DNA of 28,999 nucleotides from Solobacterium sp. UBA1761. Lineage in GTDB: Bacteria > Bacillota_I > Bacilli_A > Erysipelotrichales > Erysipelotrichaceae. The notes under the pieces are model-generated. The model was given only the letters and a program-made list of their open reading frames with translations. It was not told the origin of the DNA and ran no database searches. Below, in pieces: positions 13,977-22,148 of the stretch; position 1 is the first letter of the stretch, and the number at the start of each line of letters is the position of its first letter. The position numbers and the translations under genes were made by a program. Where the stretch lies: positions 1 through 28,999 of the forward strand of contig DCHD01000046.1 of the NCBI GenBank assembly GCA_002315565.1. The letters run 5' to 3'.

Positions 13977-14667
13977 CTTCAGTGCTCCTTGGCTTTATTA
14001 CAGCAAATGTTGAAGCGATAAGCACAGTTACGATGATGACTCTGATGCCGCTTGATATGCCGGTGAAACTTAAGATAAAAGACATGAAGAAAGCACCGAT
14101 TATAGAAAGGAATACATAGCGGTCTTCCTTAGCCTTAGGAATGATCACTGATAAAAACATGCCATAAAGGGCTACTGATAAGGCGGCAACGATTTTGGCA
14201 GGGAGAATATTTCCGGCAATAATGCCAAGTGATGTTCCAATGCACCAGCATGGTGAACCGATGATGGCGGCGCCATAGCACTTATATGGATTAACATAAC
14301 CATCCTGAGATATGGACAGGGCAAAGAATTCATCGGTCAGATAAAAGCCCAGTAAGAACCTGTGAATGATGTTCATCTTCGGATTAAGCCTTTGAGACAG
14401 GGCGAATGACATCAGAAGGTATCTGCAGTTAGCGACAAAAGTGACAATAATTATTTCAAGATATGGAACCTGCTCTTTGATGGCAGTAAAGCCTGCCGCT
14501 TCACCGGCTGAAGCTTTGCATAAGAAAGATGCAAGATACCCCTGTAGTGCTGTAAGTCCGGCATTTGAGGCGGCAATGCCCAAAGAAAAAGACACAGCCA
14601 GATAGCCTAGTGCTATCGGAACTCCGTCTTTTAATCCTTCTTTGAAATATTTCAGGTTTATATTCAT
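13969..14667 (-). CDS. azlC: AzlC-type branched-chain amino acid exporter subunit
   Basis: The large subunit of the AzlCD exporter (232 aa, normal length) with about five or six membrane segments. The N-terminal motif KDGVPIALGYLAVSFSLGI (about residues 13-31) and the FLLGFYLTDEFFAL stretch near residue 103 are family features. The ATG lies eight bases after the darA stop. No Shine-Dalgarno is present; a TATAAT overlapping the darA stop codon lies seven bases before the ATG, so azlC may have its own leaderless transcript besides readthrough from darA. Confidence 0.9.
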   Translation of the reverse strand: MNINLKYFKEGLKDGVPIALGYLAVSFSLGIAASNAGLTALQGYLASFLCKASAGEAAGFTAIKEQVPYLEIIIVTFVANCRYLLMSFALSQRLNPKMNIIHRFLLGFYLTDEFFALSISQDGYVNPYKCYGAAIIGSPCWCIGTSLGIIAGNILPAKIVAALSVALYGMFLSVIIPKAKEDRYVFLSIIGAFFMSFILSFTGISSGIRVIIVTVLIASTFAVIKPRSTEDE

Positions 14668-14674
14668 TAAGTCA

Positions 14675-14680
14675 ATTATA
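14675..14680 (-). promoter_or_regulatory. -10-like TATAAT before azlC
   Basis: A perfect TATAAT on the minus strand overlapping the darA stop, seven bases from the azlC ATG. The best upstream partner is TTGGAT at a long 19-base spacing, so it may be weak or chance. Confidence 0.35.
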
Positions 14681-14999
14681 ACTTAATGAACTGGGCTACA
14701 TCCAATACAAATACAGTTGCTCCGCCAACTGTTACTTCTACCGGCATTGACATCATGCCACCTGATTCATATACAGTTCCTGCAGAAGTGTATTCAGTAC
14801 GTTTTTTTGCTTCATTGCCGATGAGTTTTATTGCTTCATCAACTTTGTCATCGTCGACACCGGTAATCAGTGTGGTGTTTCCTTTTGACAGGAATCCTCC
14901 GGTTGTTGCGAGTTTTGTAACCTGGAAGCGTGATTCTGTTAGTGTATTAAGTACAGCCTGTGAATCGTCATTATTTACGATAGCTAAGATAAGTTTCAT
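14676..14999 (-). CDS. darA: Cyclic di-AMP receptor DarA (PII-like)
   Basis: A 107-aa PII-like signalling protein (DUF970; DarA/PstA). The N-terminus MKLILAIVNNDDSQAVLNTL and the c-di-AMP loop residues GGFLSKGNTTL (about residues 34-44) are diagnostic, and the C-terminus has GGATVFVLDV. Known members are trimers that bind c-di-AMP, a messenger for osmotic and wall homeostasis. In Bacillus darA sits between tmk and holB; here it is about 4.7 kb away and on the opposite strand, leading an operon with azlCD and divergent from ftsE. A good GAGGT site precedes the ATG at 14999. Confidence 0.95.
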   Translation of the reverse strand: MKLILAIVNNDDSQAVLNTLTESRFQVTKLATTGGFLSKGNTTLITGVDDDKVDEAIKLIGNEAKKRTEYTSAGTVYESGGMMSMPVEVTVGGATVFVLDVAQFIKL

Positions 15000-15083
15000 A
15001 TTGTTTTACCTCTTTTTTATATTTTAGCACAATGAATTATTCATATATTCTTCACTTCTTATATGCAATATTACTGGTGTAAA

Positions 15084-15094
15084 TATAGTAAAAT
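15084..15094 (+). promoter_or_regulatory. -10 region of ftsE, probably leaderless
   Basis: TAAAAT at 15089-15094 ends eight bases before the ATG at 15103; an overlapping TATAGT at 15084-15089 is an alternative. No ribosome site and no clear -35 are seen. Confidence 0.4.
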
Positions 15095-15102
15095 AGATAA
15101 GT

Positions 15103-16002
15103 ATGATAAATGTTAAAAATGTATATAAAACCTATAAAGACGGTACCCATGCGATCAATGGAATTTCAGTAAATATTGCTGAAGGCGAGTTTGTCTATGT
15201 TGTTGGTCCTACAGGTTCAGGCAAATCAACACTGATTAAACTTCTCAATTCTGAAGAGGTTCCTGATAAGGGTGAAATCATTGTTGATGGCGTAAATGTC
15301 GGAAAACTGAAACTGAGAAAAGTGCCAATCTACAGAAGAAGAATAGGTGTTGTTTTCCAGGACTATCAGCTTCTTGAAGCCAAGACGGTATTTGAGAATG
15401 TGGCATTTGCCCTTGAAGTAGTGGATACGCCAAAAGAGAAACTGCGTGCAAGAGTAAGAGAAGTATTGAGACTGGTTGGTCTTTCCGATAAAGCCAATTC
15501 TTTTCCAAATAAAATATCCGGTGGTCAGAAACAGCGTACAGCAATTGCCCGTGCGATTGCCAATAAGCCAAAAGTGCTGATTGCCGATGAACCTACAGGT
15601 AATCTGGATCCTGAAACATCTGATGAAATCATCAGGCTGCTTGAAAGAATCAACGAAGAAGAAAATACTACAATTCTTTTGGTTACTCACGATACAGAGA
15701 TTGTCAAGAATCATCCTAAACGTATCATTCAGATTGAAAACGGTCTTTTGGCAGCGGATATTCCAGCCAATGAGGCAGAATTCCGTATGTATACACTGAT
15801 GACAAAAAGAAAGTCAGAAGATAAACCGGAAATTGATGACCGTACAGTTGAACAGGTTGTCAAAGAGGAAATCATCGACAAGCGTGTTACTGATGAGATT
15901 TCCAGCGAAGATTATGCTGGTCTTGACAAACTTAGAGAAGTGACAATGGAATTAAGAAGAAATACTGAAGAGCTCAGTTTTGATAAGCCGGAGGAAGAAT
16001 AA
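15103..16002 (+). CDS. ftsE: Cell division ATP-binding protein FtsE
   Basis: The ATPase of the FtsEX complex, which gates peptidoglycan hydrolases across the membrane. Walker A GPTGSGKST starts at residue 35, the signature SGGQKQ at 139 and Walker B VLIADEP at 158-164 followed by TGNLDP. The core ends near residue 228, the usual FtsE length, but the protein continues for about 70 more residues, acidic and Lys/Glu-rich (to 299 aa), ending in NTEELSFDKPEEE. The extension may tether or regulate the complex. The gene has no Shine-Dalgarno. ftsX follows one base overlapping (TAATG). Confidence 0.93.
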   Translation: MINVKNVYKTYKDGTHAINGISVNIAEGEFVYVVGPTGSGKSTLIKLLNSEEVPDKGEIIVDGVNVGKLKLRKVPIYRRRIGVVFQDYQLLEAKTVFENVAFALEVVDTPKEKLRARVREVLRLVGLSDKANSFPNKISGGQKQRTAIARAIANKPKVLIADEPTGNLDPETSDEIIRLLERINEEENTTILLVTHDTEIVKNHPKRIIQIENGLLAADIPANEAEFRMYTLMTKRKSEDKPEIDDRTVEQVVKEEIIDKRVTDEISSEDYAGLDKLREVTMELRRNTEELSFDKPEEE

Positions 16003-16904
16003 TGTTTGCAAGATTTTTCAGACATATTAAAGATGGCTTTACAGGTGTCAGAAGACATTTCGGTATGGCTCTTTCAAGTTCTACTGCTGTTACTATTACG
16101 CTTTTACTGATCGGCATTTTCATGGTTCTTACTTTTAACCTGAACGCTTTGACCAAAGAGATTGAAGGTTCTATTTCGCTTTCGGTTCTTGTTGACTATG
16201 AAGTTGAAAGTGATGCTGAACTAAGCAGAATCAAGAGTGACATTGAGGATATTCCTGGTGTATCGGAATGCGAATACAGATCCAAGGAAGATGAGTTTGA
16301 TTATTATGTAAGTCAGTACTCTGATGAAGAAGTAAAAGAGTTCTATGAATTATATCGCAATGACAATCCGTTCCACGATGTATTCCTGGTTGGTGCCGAC
16401 AAAGCGAGTGATTTTTCAATTATTAAAGATAAACTGGCAAAGATTGAAGGTGTTGATTCGGTATATGATGGCGGATCAAACACTTATTTATTGGTAGATG
16501 TTCTTGAAGACGTCAGACTTTTCGGTGGTATTCTGGTACTGGCTCTATGTTTTCTGGCTGTTTATCTGATCTATAACACCATCAAGATTACAATTGCCTC
16601 AAGAAGTGTGGAAATCGGCATTATGAGGAATGTCGGCGCCAAGAACTCCTATATCCGTGCACCATTCCTTGTTGAAGGTGTTATTATCGGTGTCATTGGT
16701 TCAATTGTTCCGGTTGGGGCAATCGTCGGCGGATATTACTATCTTTATAAGAGTTTTGATGGAATACTGCTTGGTGTAGTTACACTCATCCCGGTATTTC
16801 CGTTTATCGTATATCTTGGGCTTATCCTTCTGGGTATTGCCGTATTCGTCGGCTTTACGGGAAGCTATATCTCCGTATGCAAGTGTCTGAGGATGCGCCG
16901 ATGA
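16002..16904 (+). CDS. ftsX: Cell division protein FtsX
   Basis: The membrane partner of FtsE (300 aa). It has one membrane segment at about residues 25-45, a large extracellular domain (about 50-165, Asp/Glu/Ser-rich) that in other Bacillota contacts the PcsB/CwlO-type hydrolase, and three more membrane segments at about 175-195, 220-245 and 265-290. SRSVEIGIMRNVGAKNSYIR near 205 is the typical FtsX cytoplasmic loop. The start overlaps ftsE by one base, and the TGA stop overlaps the hydrolase start (ATGA), so all three are coupled. Confidence 0.93.
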   Translation: MFARFFRHIKDGFTGVRRHFGMALSSSTAVTITLLLIGIFMVLTFNLNALTKEIEGSISLSVLVDYEVESDAELSRIKSDIEDIPGVSECEYRSKEDEFDYYVSQYSDEEVKEFYELYRNDNPFHDVFLVGADKASDFSIIKDKLAKIEGVDSVYDGGSNTYLLVDVLEDVRLFGGILVLALCFLAVYLIYNTIKITIASRSVEIGIMRNVGAKNSYIRAPFLVEGVIIGVIGSIVPVGAIVGGYYYLYKSFDGILLGVVTLIPVFPFIVYLGLILLGIAVFVGFTGSYISVCKCLRMRR

Positions 16905-18223
16905 AGAAAATCATCGTTACTTTATTAACGATATGTCTTGTTGTGCTGGTGCCTGGTACCAGAGTTCTTGCAGACGATCCGTGTGAAGAAGATGAGAACT
17001 CTCAGGAATGCCGTATTCAAAAAGCGAAGGAATCTTCTGAGAAAATCACAGAGCTCAATGAAGAAATTGCAGCTGCCAAGAAAGATCTGAAGGCTGCCCA
17101 GGAACTGGCTGAACAGTACCATGCAGAAGCAGAAGCCCTCCAGGGTGATATTGATACACTGAGCGCAAGAATTGAAGAACTCGTACTTAATATTGAAGAA
17201 CTGACCGCAAGAATTGCAGAAAATGAAGTCAAGGTAGAAGAACTCAACAATCGAGTACTTAACCGTATGGAAGAGTCTCAGGGTACAATGCACTTCAATC
17301 CGTTTATCGATTTTATTCTCGGTTCAAAAGGCTTTGCTGATATGTTAAGAAGAACATATGGTGTAGAAGCTATTATGTCTAAAGATGCTGATGACAGAGA
17401 AACCCTCATCGAAATCATCAATCAGCTCAATTCCGATAAAGAAGAACTGGAAAACTCAAAGGCTGAACTTGATGCATCTAAAGAAGAGCTGGTAAACAAA
17501 CAGGCTGAATACCTGGTTATGATGGAATATTACCGTGAAATCGAGCTGGAAACTGAAGCGCTGATTGAAGACTACATGAATCAGCTCGAAAGTGAGAAAC
17601 GTTCATACAAGGATATCCTTTCCTATATTGATGACATTTCATCTTTACCAAGTACTGAAGGTTTCTTGTCACCGATTCCTGGTGCAAAAATATCTGCCGG
17701 AGCCTGGTTCTATCCGGATGGCGGCCTGCATCTGGGAGTAGACTATGCGGTTAAGATTGGTACGGCAATCAAAGCTCCAAGTAATGGAGTAATCCTTGTT
17801 TCCTATAACGGCTGCGGATATGGCTATCTGGGCTGTACATGTGGCGGGGATGGAAACGGCAACGGTGTCTCATATGGCGGCAATCAGATTTATATGATGA
17901 CAAGTGTCAACAATAAGGTTTATGCGATTACCTTCTCACATCTGCAGCAGGCGGTTGCAGAAAGATACAGTGTAGTAATGGCTGGCGATATTATCGGCTA
18001 TGTAGGTTCAAGCGGATCATCTACCGGTCCACACTCCCATATTGAACTTTACTATCTTGGTGAAGGAGATATGGAAGATATGCAGAACATCTATCTGCAG
18101 AAGAACTATTCATTGTCCTTCAACTGCGGATGGGGTGAATATGCCTACAACAATTCACGCTGTGAAGTTACAGGTGGCGTTGGTCCTTGCAGACTTAAGG
18201 CCTCTGATTATTTTGGAAAATAG
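16901..18223 (+). CDS. PcsB/EnvC-like peptidoglycan hydrolase: coiled coil plus M23 (LytM) domain
   Basis: A secreted wall hydrolase of 440 aa, likely the partner activated by FtsEX. It has a signal peptide (cleavage near VLA-DD, residue 24), a long two-part coiled coil at about residues 40-245, a linker, then an M23 domain. Zinc and catalytic residues are intact: His277 and Asp281 in LHLGVDYA, His378 and His380 in HSHIEL. An unusual Cys/Gly-rich insertion lies inside the domain (GCGYGYLGCTCGG, Cys305, Cys312, Cys314), and the C-terminus holds Cys409, Cys421 and Cys430. I chose the ATG at 16901 because it overlaps the ftsX stop, has a TGAGGA site and opens directly on the signal peptide; an in-frame upstream ATG at 16877 would spoil it. 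Confidence 0.92.
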   Translation: MKKIIVTLLTICLVVLVPGTRVLADDPCEEDENSQECRIQKAKESSEKITELNEEIAAAKKDLKAAQELAEQYHAEAEALQGDIDTLSARIEELVLNIEELTARIAENEVKVEELNNRVLNRMEESQGTMHFNPFIDFILGSKGFADMLRRTYGVEAIMSKDADDRETLIEIINQLNSDKEELENSKAELDASKEELVNKQAEYLVMMEYYREIELETEALIEDYMNQLESEKRSYKDILSYIDDISSLPSTEGFLSPIPGAKISAGAWFYPDGGLHLGVDYAVKIGTAIKAPSNGVILVSYNGCGYGYLGCTCGGDGNGNGVSYGGNQIYMMTSVNNKVYAITFSHLQQAVAERYSVVMAGDIIGYVGSSGSSTGPHSHIELYYLGEGDMEDMQNIYLQKNYSLSFNCGWGEYAYNNSRCEVTGGVGPCRLKASDYFGK

Positions 18224-18225
18224 AT

Positions 18226-19707
18226 ATGGAAGAAAAAGACGAATTAGTAAGAGTCAAGCTGGTTAAACAGCCGCTTGCGAGTGAAAGAAAAGAAAACAGA
18301 AGAAAGTGGATAAAGACTGTAGTCATTTCGATATCTGCTGCTTTCTTGCTGGTTGGAGCTTTTATCGGCGGTTATTTTGTTGCCGGAGAAACTCAGTCAT
18401 ACTACTACAGTGATGACAATTCAAAGTTCAACAAGATATCTGAACTGATTCAGACCAAATGGCTTTATGCCAATGACTATGAGGATCTTGAAGATACACT
18501 TACTGACAAAGCTTTATATGGCATGGCTGATTTTGAAGATGATCCATATACAGGATATATGTCAGCTGAAGATCTTGAAAGTTTTACAACTTCAATCAAT
18601 ATGGACTATGTAGGTATCGGTGTTCAGTATTCAACTATTACTGAACTGCCGGAGATTACCAGAGTCTTCAAAGAATCACCTGCTGAAGCAGCGGGTATTC
18701 TGGCTGGAGATATCATCATCGGTGTTGATGATGTTAAGATTGATGAATCTAATATGGATAATCTTAAGGAATATGTGCTTGGTGAAGAAGGCACGGTTGT
18801 AATGATTACCGTGTTAAGAGAAGGAAAACAGATTTCTTTTGATGTTGTAAGAGGTGCAGTAGATTCTACTGTCTGGGGTGAAGAGAAAGATGGCTATGCT
18901 TATCTGCAGATCAATTCATTCGGTGATCAGACAGCTGCTGATGTTGAAAAATATCTGAAAGACTTTGAATCTGACAGATTGATCATTGACTTAAGAGATG
19001 ACAGTGGCGGTTATCAGACTGCTGTTCAGGCTATTGCCGGACTGTTTATCGGACCGGATAAAGTCTATATGAAGCAGGCAGCTTTGGATGGCGTAGTATA
19101 TGATGACTACACCAAGAAGAGTTCAACTCAATATGAGTTTGAAAAGATTGCTGTGCTGGTAAACGGAAATACAGCAAGTGCTGCTGAAGTACTGACTATC
19201 TGCCTTAAGGAACAGCTTGACAATGTGACAATTGTCGGAACCACTACATATGGTAAAGGTGTTGTTCAGTCGACGATGATGATTGAAGGTGACAGCGCAC
19301 TTAAACTTACTACCAGCAAGTGGTTATCTCCAGTTAATGCTGTATGGATCAATGGTGTGGGTATCACGCCTGATGAAGAAGTTAAACTTCCTGAAGTTGC
19401 CTATATGACTGTCAAGATGATGGAAGAAAACGAAGAATACGGCTATGATGATGTAGCCGAACAGATAAAGGCTGCCGAAATGCTGCTGGATTATCTTGGT
19501 TATAAAGTAGATCGAACTGACGGTTATTTCTCAATGGCTGCCGTAAAGGCACTTGTTGACTATAAGGCTGATCACGATCTGGGAAACAGCGAAGTGCTTG
19601 ACTACAATACCTACACATCACTGATTCAGTCAGCAAAATATGAAAATTCATTCAATACAGAAAAAGATACTCAGCTTGTTAAAGCTGTAGAAATAGTTAA
19701 GGGATAG
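18226..19707 (+). CDS. C-terminal processing protease, S41 (CtpA/CtpB-like)
   Basis: A membrane-anchored serine protease of 493 aa. It has a cytoplasmic N-terminal tail, one membrane helix at about residues 29-54, a PDZ domain at about 125-210, the S41 core with Ser318 (NGNTASAAEV) and Lys344 (TYGKGVVQ) as the Ser-Lys dyad, and a C-terminal peptidoglycan-binding-like domain at about 410-480 (LDYLGYKVDRTDGYF). This is the CtpB layout. Position right after the ftsEX-hydrolase trio suggests that it trims or controls the hydrolase or another wall protein at division; that is inference. The start is two bases after the hydrolase stop, without a strong ribosome site. Confidence 0.93.
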   Translation: MEEKDELVRVKLVKQPLASERKENRRKWIKTVVISISAAFLLVGAFIGGYFVAGETQSYYYSDDNSKFNKISELIQTKWLYANDYEDLEDTLTDKALYGMADFEDDPYTGYMSAEDLESFTTSINMDYVGIGVQYSTITELPEITRVFKESPAEAAGILAGDIIIGVDDVKIDESNMDNLKEYVLGEEGTVVMITVLREGKQISFDVVRGAVDSTVWGEEKDGYAYLQINSFGDQTAADVEKYLKDFESDRLIIDLRDDSGGYQTAVQAIAGLFIGPDKVYMKQAALDGVVYDDYTKKSSTQYEFEKIAVLVNGNTASAAEVLTICLKEQLDNVTIVGTTTYGKGVVQSTMMIEGDSALKLTTSKWLSPVNAVWINGVGITPDEEVKLPEVAYMTVKMMEENEEYGYDDVAEQIKAAEMLLDYLGYKVDRTDGYFSMAAVKALVDYKADHDLGNSEVLDYNTYTSLIQSAKYENSFNTEKDTQLVKAVEIVKG

Positions 19708-19710
19708 ATT

Positions 19711-20337
19711 ATGAAAAAAGGACTGTTTATTACACTTGAAGGACCGGATGGTTCAGGAAAGACGACAATTGCAACAGCTTTGAAAGAAAAGCTCATTTCA
19801 ATGGGTTATGAGATTGTTCACACAAGAGAACCAGGTGGTATCGATATTGCTGAACAGATAAGAAATGTCATCCTCGATCCTAAAAATACAGCCATGGATC
19901 CTAAAACTGAAGCACTGCTCTATGCAGCAAGCAGAAGACAGCACCTTGTTGAAAAGGTTATTCCTAACAAAGAAGCGGGCAAGATTGTCCTGTGTGAAAG
20001 ATTCCTCGATTCATCGATTGCCTATCAGGGATTCGGCAGAGAAATCGGTATGGACAAGATTATCTCTATTAATGAATTTGCGATTGACGGCAATATGCCA
20101 GACCTGACTATCTATCTTGATATTGATGAAGAAGCAGGTCTTGCAAGACTTAAAGACAGAAGTTTCAAAGACAGACTTGATGTTGAGTCAATAAGTTTCC
20201 ACCACCGTGTAAATCAGGGCTACAAAGAAGTAGTAAAGAAGTTCCCTGAAAGAATAAAAGTTGTCGATGCATCAAAGACTGTTGAAGAAGTGCTTGATGC
20301 ATGTCTGAACATTATTACTGAATATATCAATGATTAA
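19711..20337 (+). CDS. tmk: Thymidylate kinase
   Basis: Phosphorylates dTMP to dTDP with ATP in the dTTP pathway. At 208 aa it is standard length. The P-loop GPDGSGKTT lies at about residues 11-19, the substrate motif TREPGG near 38-43 and the conserved region CERFLDSSIAYQG near 91-103, where the frequent DRY/F triad is ERF. The lid shows LKDRSFKDRLD. An AAGGGA site precedes the ATG, three bases after the protease stop. It overlaps holB by eight bases, the common tmk-holB pairing in Bacillota. Confidence 0.95.
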   Translation: MKKGLFITLEGPDGSGKTTIATALKEKLISMGYEIVHTREPGGIDIAEQIRNVILDPKNTAMDPKTEALLYAASRRQHLVEKVIPNKEAGKIVLCERFLDSSIAYQGFGREIGMDKIISINEFAIDGNMPDLTIYLDIDEEAGLARLKDRSFKDRLDVESISFHHRVNQGYKEVVKKFPERIKVVDASKTVEEVLDACLNIITEYIND

Positions 20338-21286
20338 AGAAATCCTGAAAAAAGAAGAACCGGTAGTATATACCTGTCTTCTTAATGACTTAAAAGAAGA
20401 TAAGCTGGCTCACAGCTATCTTTTTTGTGGTGACAGGAATCCTTTAAAGAAAAAAGCGGCATATCTGTTGGCTCAGTCAATTATTGAAAACAATAATGAT
20501 TTTGCCTGCGAAGAATGTGTCGACTGTAAAAGAATAGTTGAGAACAACCATCTCGATGTCCTATATATCGATGGTGATTCCGAGATGATTAAAAGGGATG
20601 AGATTGATTATATCTTATCTGAATTCTCCAAAACAGCTGTTGAAAAAAGCGGACGTAAGGTCTACATTGTCAACAACATCAACAATTCATCAGCCAAGGT
20701 GTTGAACATGATTCTCAAGTTTATGGAAGAACCTGCCAATGCCAATACCTATGGTATCTTCATTAGCGATGATGTTTCGTCATTGCTTGAAACAGTTGTT
20801 TCAAGATGTGAAAGAATAAGTTTTACATCCAATGACTATTCTCTTGTGATGAATGAATATCTTGAACACGGCTTTGACGAGATGGATGCATATCTTTTAT
20901 CAGTCATAAGACACGAGTATGTTGAAGATGATGCTGACTATGTCAGTGCAAAAGATGCTGTATTCGAGACCATTGATTCACTGAATGCGCCTGACTATAT
21001 TCCGATTGTTTTCTACAGTGATGTTTTTCCTTTAAAGAACTGTAAGGAAATACTGGACTGGTATCTTGAGATAATGATCAGAATACTCGATGATTCGATT
21101 GCCTCGAAAAGAATCAATGATTCTGAATACGACAGTCTTGTTGACAAGGTACATGATGGTGCATTGGGTTTACTGGAAGTATTCCTGGACATTAAAGCCA
21201 AAAGAAGTACCAACTCATCAATTGATGTAAAACTGCTGTTTGACCAATTGTGTAGTAGAATAATTAAGAATAAGATTGGAAATTAA
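20330..21286 (+). CDS. holB: DNA polymerase III delta' subunit, degenerate P-loop
   Basis: The clamp-loader delta' subunit (318 aa). The opening HSYLFCGDRNPLKKKAA aligns with the Walker A region of its homologues (FxGxxGxGKT), but the Gly-Lys-Thr core is absent, so ATP binding is unlikely. The cluster Cys60-x2-Cys63-x2-Cys66 is a trimmed version of the zinc module. The segments VYIVNNINNSSAKVLNMILK and FMEEPANANTYGIFI correspond to the Walker B and sensor region, followed by SRCERISF. The neighbours tmk and ricT confirm the identity. The first codons overlap tmk. Confidence 0.88.
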   Translation: MIKEILKKEEPVVYTCLLNDLKEDKLAHSYLFCGDRNPLKKKAAYLLAQSIIENNNDFACEECVDCKRIVENNHLDVLYIDGDSEMIKRDEIDYILSEFSKTAVEKSGRKVYIVNNINNSSAKVLNMILKFMEEPANANTYGIFISDDVSSLLETVVSRCERISFTSNDYSLVMNEYLEHGFDEMDAYLLSVIRHEYVEDDADYVSAKDAVFETIDSLNAPDYIPIVFYSDVFPLKNCKEILDWYLEIMIRILDDSIASKRINDSEYDSLVDKVHDGALGLLEVFLDIKAKRSTNSSIDVKLLFDQLCSRIIKNKIGN

Positions 21287-21287
21287 T

Positions 21288-22148
21288 ATGAGCGATACAA
21301 AGAAATATATTTCAGTAAAATTTGAAACTACAAATAAAACCTATACTTTTGCAACCACTGATCCTACAATCAAGACCGGTGATTTCGTCGTAGTTGAAAC
21401 TCAGCGAGGTGTTGAATGTGCAGAAGTTGCAGCTGGTCCTTTTGATACACCAAATATCTCAATGGAAATCAAGGACATCATGCACAAGGCAAACAGAAAA
21501 GATATTGATCAGTCAATCAGGAATAAAGAAGATGCAAAAGAAGCAAAGAGAATCTGTCAGGAAGAATCAGACAAACTGAATCTTGGCATGAATATCATCT
21601 CTGCTGAATATACACTTGACAGAGCTAAAGTTACTTTTATCTATGTGGCAGATGATAGAGTAGACTTCAGAGAACTCTTAAAGGTACTGGCTAGTATTTT
21701 CCATTGCAGAATTGATTTAAGACAGGTTGGTACCCGTGATAAAGCCAAGATGGTAAGTGGTATTGGCGTGTGCGGCAGACCTTTATGCTGTGCAAGTTTC
21801 CTTAATGACTTTGACCGTATTTCCATCAATATGGCCAAGAATCAGCTGCTTGCACTGAATACTCAGAAGTTATCCGGACAGTGCGGAAATCTGATGTGCT
21901 GCCTTAAATATGAAGATGAAGCCTACAAGGATCTTAAGGAGGGACTTCCTCGCCTTAACTCCATGGTTGAATATGAAAGAAATCAGTACCGTCTGACAAG
22001 TATGAATGTCATCACCAGAACCTGCAAACTGGAGAATCAGGATCAGGCCATGTTTGTGACATTTGAAGAACTGATGTCAAAGGGCAGATTCAAGAAACCT
22101 ACAAAGAAAGAAAATGAAGAGGATATCGTCGTACCAGAAGAACAGTAA
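21288..22148 (+). CDS. ricT: RicT/YaaT (PSP1 domain) regulator
   Basis: A PSP1-domain protein of 286 aa. In B. subtilis RicT joins RicA and RicF in an Fe-S complex that stimulates RNase Y processing and affects sporulation, competence and biofilm. The conserved cysteine blocks are present: GVCGRPLCCASFL near residue 163 and SGQCGNLMCCLKYE near residue 200. Start choice: the ATG at 21288 sits one base after the holB stop; the longer frame from TTG at 21276 would only add four residues and overlap holB. In many Bacillota yabA follows; here rsmI follows directly. Confidence 0.93.
   Translation: MSDTKKYISVKFETTNKTYTFATTDPTIKTGDFVVVETQRGVECAEVAAGPFDTPNISMEIKDIMHKANRKDIDQSIRNKEDAKEAKRICQEESDKLNLGMNIISAEYTLDRAKVTFIYVADDRVDFRELLKVLASIFHCRIDLRQVGTRDKAKMVSGIGVCGRPLCCASFLNDFDRISINMAKNQLLALNTQKLSGQCGNLMCCLKYEDEAYKDLKEGLPRLNSMVEYERNQYRLTSMNVITRTCKLENQDQAMFVTFEELMSKGRFKKPTKKENEEDIVVPEEQ

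Noticed and set aside
16877..16900. An upstream ATG start for the M23 hydrolase
   Set aside because: It would place acidic residues before the signal peptide and deepen the overlap with ftsX. The ATG at 16901 has a TGAGGA site and the typical ATGA overlap.
21276..21287. A TTG start for RicT four codons upstream
   Set aside because: It overlaps the holB end and has no better ribosome site; the ATG at 21288 is simpler.
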